Assembly (NCBI RefSeq): GCF_030272615.1
Contig: NC_081412.1
Location: 670,432,852 to 670,496,851 of the forward strand
Direction: 5' to 3'
Origin: Cryptomeria japonica
Taxonomy: Eukaryota; Streptophyta; Pinopsida; Cupressales; Cupressaceae
DNA length: 64,000 bases
Below, one piece after another: positions 61,331 to 64,000 of the stretch (its first letter is position 1; the number at the start of each line of letters is the position of its first letter). Made by a program: the position numbers and the translations under genes. Under the pieces are notes generated by a model. That model had not been told where the DNA came from. It worked only from the letters and a program-made list of their open reading frames with translations, and ran no database searches.

Positions 61331-61460
61331 TACGGAGTGACTAACGCGCATGTTAGTCGTGCGTTTTACACCATCGATTTTGCAATTAACGACTGCGATT
61401 GACTAACCTGTCACTAACATGTTGTATGAAAGGTCCATTTTGGAGCCAGAATAGAAATAG
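61331..61460 (-). repeat. Palindrome module, right inverted repeat of the MULE
   Basis: A reverse-orientation copy: GACTAACGCGCATGTTAGTC, then CACCATCGATTTTGCAATTA, GATTGACTAACCTGTCACTA, and TTTTGGAGCCAGAATAG at its outer end. Confidence 0.85.
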
Positions 61461-62050
61461 CCAAAAATGGAGGTCTGCCAATCAGTGAATCAACGAAAAG
61501 GACTAACGCAACATGTTAGTCTATTTCGCTGTTTCACGTGCCAAAAGGAAAAGTTGGCCAGCCAGTCCTCAAATCAGCGAAATCGATTAACACAATGTGC
61601 TAGTATTTTTTGCTAATAGAATAGACGCGTCCTTTGGAGCCATAGATTGGCTGGTATTCTAGCTCCAAAACAGACCTTTCGTACAACATGTTAGTGACAG
61701 GTTAGTTAATCACAATCATTAATTGCAAAATCGATGGTGTAAAACGTGCGACTAACACGTGTGTTAGTCACTCTGTACTGTCTTTTCAGAGAATGGACGC
61801 ATCCACCATTTCCTTTACGCCCACGAAACGACAAAATCGACTAACACTAACATGCCGCGTTAGTCCTTTTTACTAATTTGCTGACTAGCAGACCACCATT
61901 TCCTTTACGCCAGCAAAATGATGAAATTGACTAACACGTCGTGTTAGTCTATTTCTCCATGAGACGGTGATGTGGAATTGTCAAGCATCCAGTCAGCGAA
62001 TCAACAAAAATGACTGACTAACACTTGTCACATATATATGAAGTGTTACT
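61461..62050. repeat. Further palindrome modules and ACTAAC/GTTAGT pairs
   Basis: A complete forward module (61655-61804) runs from TATTCTAGCTCCAAAACAG to AGAATGGACGCATCC and contains GACTAACACGTGTGTTAGTC (61750-61769). Beside it are two copies of an ACCATTTCCTTTACGCC(C/A) block (61803 and 61890), each followed by a CTAAC...GTTAGTC pair, plus GACTAACGCAACATGTTAGTC near 61500. Confidence 0.82.
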
Positions 62051-62133
62051 TTCAATTTGAGTTTCTTTGTTTATGGAATACAAGTATAACTAACTTGCAT
62101 GTTATACTCCACTTTTTTCATGTGGGATGAAGA

Positions 62134-62166
62134 TATTGTGGCTCCAAAACAGACCTTTCATGTGCT
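62134..62166 (+). repeat. Module left-end fragment
   Basis: TATTGTGGCTCCAAAACAGA is identical in style to the starts at 35341 and 55907, then sequence diverges, so only the terminus remains. Confidence 0.6.
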
Positions 62167-62206
62167 AAAGCTTAAATAGCTAAATACTCATTGTTCTATA
62201 TTTAAA

Positions 62207-62459
62207 ATTTATGAAGAATAATACTCATTGAGCAGTCTATCTTATGTACTTGCGATTCAGCTTATCCATCATTTATAAATAAGCATTTTTCAATCTTCAA
62301 TAAGCAATTATTATAACTAGGTGGAGGTTAATATTTACGAAGAAGAATACCTCATTGAGCAGGCTATCTTATGTACTTGTGATTCAGTTTATCCATCATT
62401 TATAAAGAAGCATTTTTCAATCTTCTATAAGCAACTATTATAAGCCGGTGGAAGTTAAG
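62207..62459. repeat. 126-bp tandem duplication
   Basis: 62207-62332 and 62333-62459 share CTCATTGAGCAG, CTATCTTATGTACTTG, TTATCCATCATTTATAAA and AAGCATTTTTCAATCTTC in order with few changes. Confidence 0.93.
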
Positions 62460-62726
62460 AAAATTTGCCATCATACAATTAGTGGTTTTTTTAAATCCAC
62501 TATATAAAAACCTTTAACCTACAATTAGGTTTCAGGCATAGATTCACCCACCTTGGTTCGCGAAGACTGATTCAGAAGTCATTAATTAAGAGAAGTGCGA
62601 AAACCATTCATCATACAAGACATGTAGAAAAGCCACATAGAACCATTCAGAAAGCATGAAAAAGTGTACAAGAAACCAATCATTAACCATTGAAGCTATT
62701 TAAGTGAAGTCAATCACATTTATTTC

Positions 62727-62823
62727 TTTTTTTTTTTTGACAAGGTGGCAAGGCCACTTAATATATTTTTACAACTGGTTCAAGAAGGGCTCTTAAAGAA
62801 AAGAACCAGAAAGAAAAACTTTG
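62727..62823 (-). mobile_element. Very short LINE 3'-end insertion
   Basis: A poly-T run (62727-62738, the poly-A tail on the minus strand) is followed by a segment containing GGCCTTGCC on the minus strand, resembling the tail of the LINE at 9457. Flanks GTCAATCACATTTATT (62709-62724) and GTCAATCAAGTTTATT (62824-62839) are a 16-bp target duplication with two mismatches. The insert is about 97 bp, a severe 5' truncation (or a SINE). Confidence 0.65.
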
Positions 62824-62985
62824 GTCAATCAAGTTTATTGAAAATAACCATTCATGAAGCATACAAAGTGTTTTCCTAAATGAAAGAATATGTCTAATTA
62901 CAAAAAGTCTACACCACTACTGACATTTTATTCAACAGGAGCCGACAATATACATCTAGAAAACTTTCGTAATAGAGAAAGCCTG

Positions 62986-63676
62986 TTATAGAGGTAGAGG
63001 TTGAGTATTTAAATGACTTTTGTTTCCCCCAGTGGTCGGAGTAAGGGGAGGCACATCACTCCCATCATCTTCATCGGTTACGGAGGCAAACACCTCAGCG
63101 TACCTCAATTTCCAGTACTGAGCGTGTTCTACACAAACATCTAGCATGCCCTGCATCTGGTCACTTGTGATTTTGTTGGTTTTAGCACACACCTCACACA
63201 CTACCTTCCGTCTCTCATTCGCCATCTGCAAACCACACACTTAGCTCAAGGTTTGTATTCTTATCATCCAAGTCCATGACCTTATTATTGAGTTCCATGC
63301 ATTTCTTATTAAGTTCACTACATTTCTTATTGAGTTCAGTGCATCTCCTTTTCACTTCAGTGAATCTCCATTCAAGATCAGAAACAATCCCCTTCAGCCT
63401 TTCATTTTCAGTGTGGGCCATTTCGACCTTTTGCGTTAGCAGTTCTACACGCATGGCATCAAACTTCATTGTGTCCATCCCATCGTTCCAGTCTATAAAG
63501 GGCAGTGGTGGTTGTCTTGCAGACTTCCCTAAATCGCCGTCAGAGGTGAGAACATCGGCCGTCCCATTCACATTTGAATTCGTAGCAGGCATTCTGTTCC
63601 GCAGAACAGATGTTTTGACGCCCTTTCTTTTTCCTGTCTGTGCTCCTCCCATTTCTATCCCTGTAAACAATGCCAA
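62986..63676 (-). CDS. Coiled-coil protein, uncharacterised
   Basis: The main frame (63676-63215) has a basic N-terminus (GKRKGVKTSVLRNRMP), then a predicted coiled coil with a clear heptad-length repeat: TELNKKC, SELNKKC, MELNNKV, each 7 residues. A second frame (63240-62986; MANERRKVVCEVCAKTNK) continues in another phase; a splice (GT near 63280, AG at 63226-63227, about 55 bp, short for a plant intron) or a frameshift would join them. An ATG preceded by TTTACAG near 63660 suggests an upstream intron, so the start could be internal at 63653. No stop lies inside the main frame, unlike all the neighbouring elements. No family recognised. Confidence 0.45.
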
Positions 63677-64000
63677 AAAGAAGTATTAGTAGACAGGTGG
63701 GCAAGACAACATGAAAAATGTAGGAAGCAATAGTTTATGCCAACAAGAAACAAACAACTATCTATTGCATTTTTTGGAATGAATAACATTATGTACAATA
63801 CAAAAGTTAACGTGTTCACTAAACTGGGCACTTGGGTGACAAGTTACTTTCCAATTGGGAATCCATGTTTTGGGAAGATAACTCCATCAATCACCACTCC
63901 TCATCCTGCATCCAGCTTATTACACATCTACCATGAAACTATAACGGAAGACTAGTGTATTTTAATTGATTTTTTAAAAAAAAAAATTTGTTAATTCATT
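63677..64000. other. Window end, nothing recognised
   Basis: A 72-codon plus-strand frame at 63737-63955 has no recognisable motif. It may be upstream exon or promoter of the minus-strand coiled-coil gene. Confidence 0.3.

Larger units (their letters stand above)
55907..61460 (+). mobile_element. Probable dead MULE with palindrome-module terminal inverted repeats
   Basis: The left end module (55907-56066, forward) and right end module (61331-61460, reverse) are inverted copies over about 120-130 bp: both read, from the outside in, GGCTCCAAAA or AGCTCCAAAA, then CATGTTAGTGACAGG-like, GTTAGTCAATCGCA, TTGCAAAATCGATGG-like and GACTAACA...GTTAGTC. Between them lies a SWIM-domain MULE-type transposase relict. 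Other forward modules left of 55907 mean that the exact left end could be further out. I could not define the expected 9-bp target duplication. Confidence 0.6.

Noticed and set aside
63276-63689. A 137-codon plus-strand frame
   Set aside because: Antisense of the heptad-repeat coding frame; Leu/Ser-rich composition results from complementing the coiled coil.

Overview
The window reads as intergenic, repeat-dominated DNA from a large plant nuclear genome. It is AT-rich, holds three Ty1/copia elements, one LINE, a decayed MULE-type transposase with a SWIM zinc finger, and a disrupted NBS-LRR resistance-gene relict with a plant-style GT-AG intron. The very low gene density, long nested LTR elements and style of NBS-LRR suggest a gymnosperm, but that is an impression and not a demonstration. 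I see no intact host gene, no tRNA or rRNA gene and no bacterial or organellar features.

Layout: 1-9437 is non-coding, with a 90-bp minisatellite (about 1597-4443), CT/GA/TA microsatellites and a diverged tandem duplication. 9457-16106 is a minus-strand LINE bounded by a perfect 19-bp target-site duplication; its distal 2.8 kb is foreign and carries an unidentified open frame. About 16126-22198 is a decayed minus-strand copia whose gag is split by an 846-bp MITE-like insert with a 9-bp duplication. 22390-33690 is an NBS-LRR pseudogene cut by a 9.1-kb copia (24054-33177, TSD AATTT, LTRs near 1.85 kb). 33687-36085 is a cluster of short palindrome-bearing repeats. 37765-41735 is a fold-back structure with arms of more than 500 bp. 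42072-50549 is a pseudogene of an uncharacterised family, cut by a third copia (43734-48599, TSD GAAGG); a second member of that family lies tail-to-tail at 51537-53450. 53640-56066 holds more hairpin repeats. 55907-61460 is a probable dead MULE. The right end has further repeats and a coiled-coil reading frame.

The most interesting signal is a dispersed family of roughly 130-160 bp modules built around the palindrome GACTAACACGCGTGTTAGTC. Two of them, in opposite orientation, bracket the MULE transposase relict, so they are best read as terminal inverted repeats of this MULE family. More than ten copies lie in the window, interleaved with a second hairpin motif (TATCGGNATA...CCGAT) and with the fold-back arms.

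Decay is strongly biased to glutamine codons turned to TAG or TAA, consistent with cytosine methylation and deamination across all element classes.
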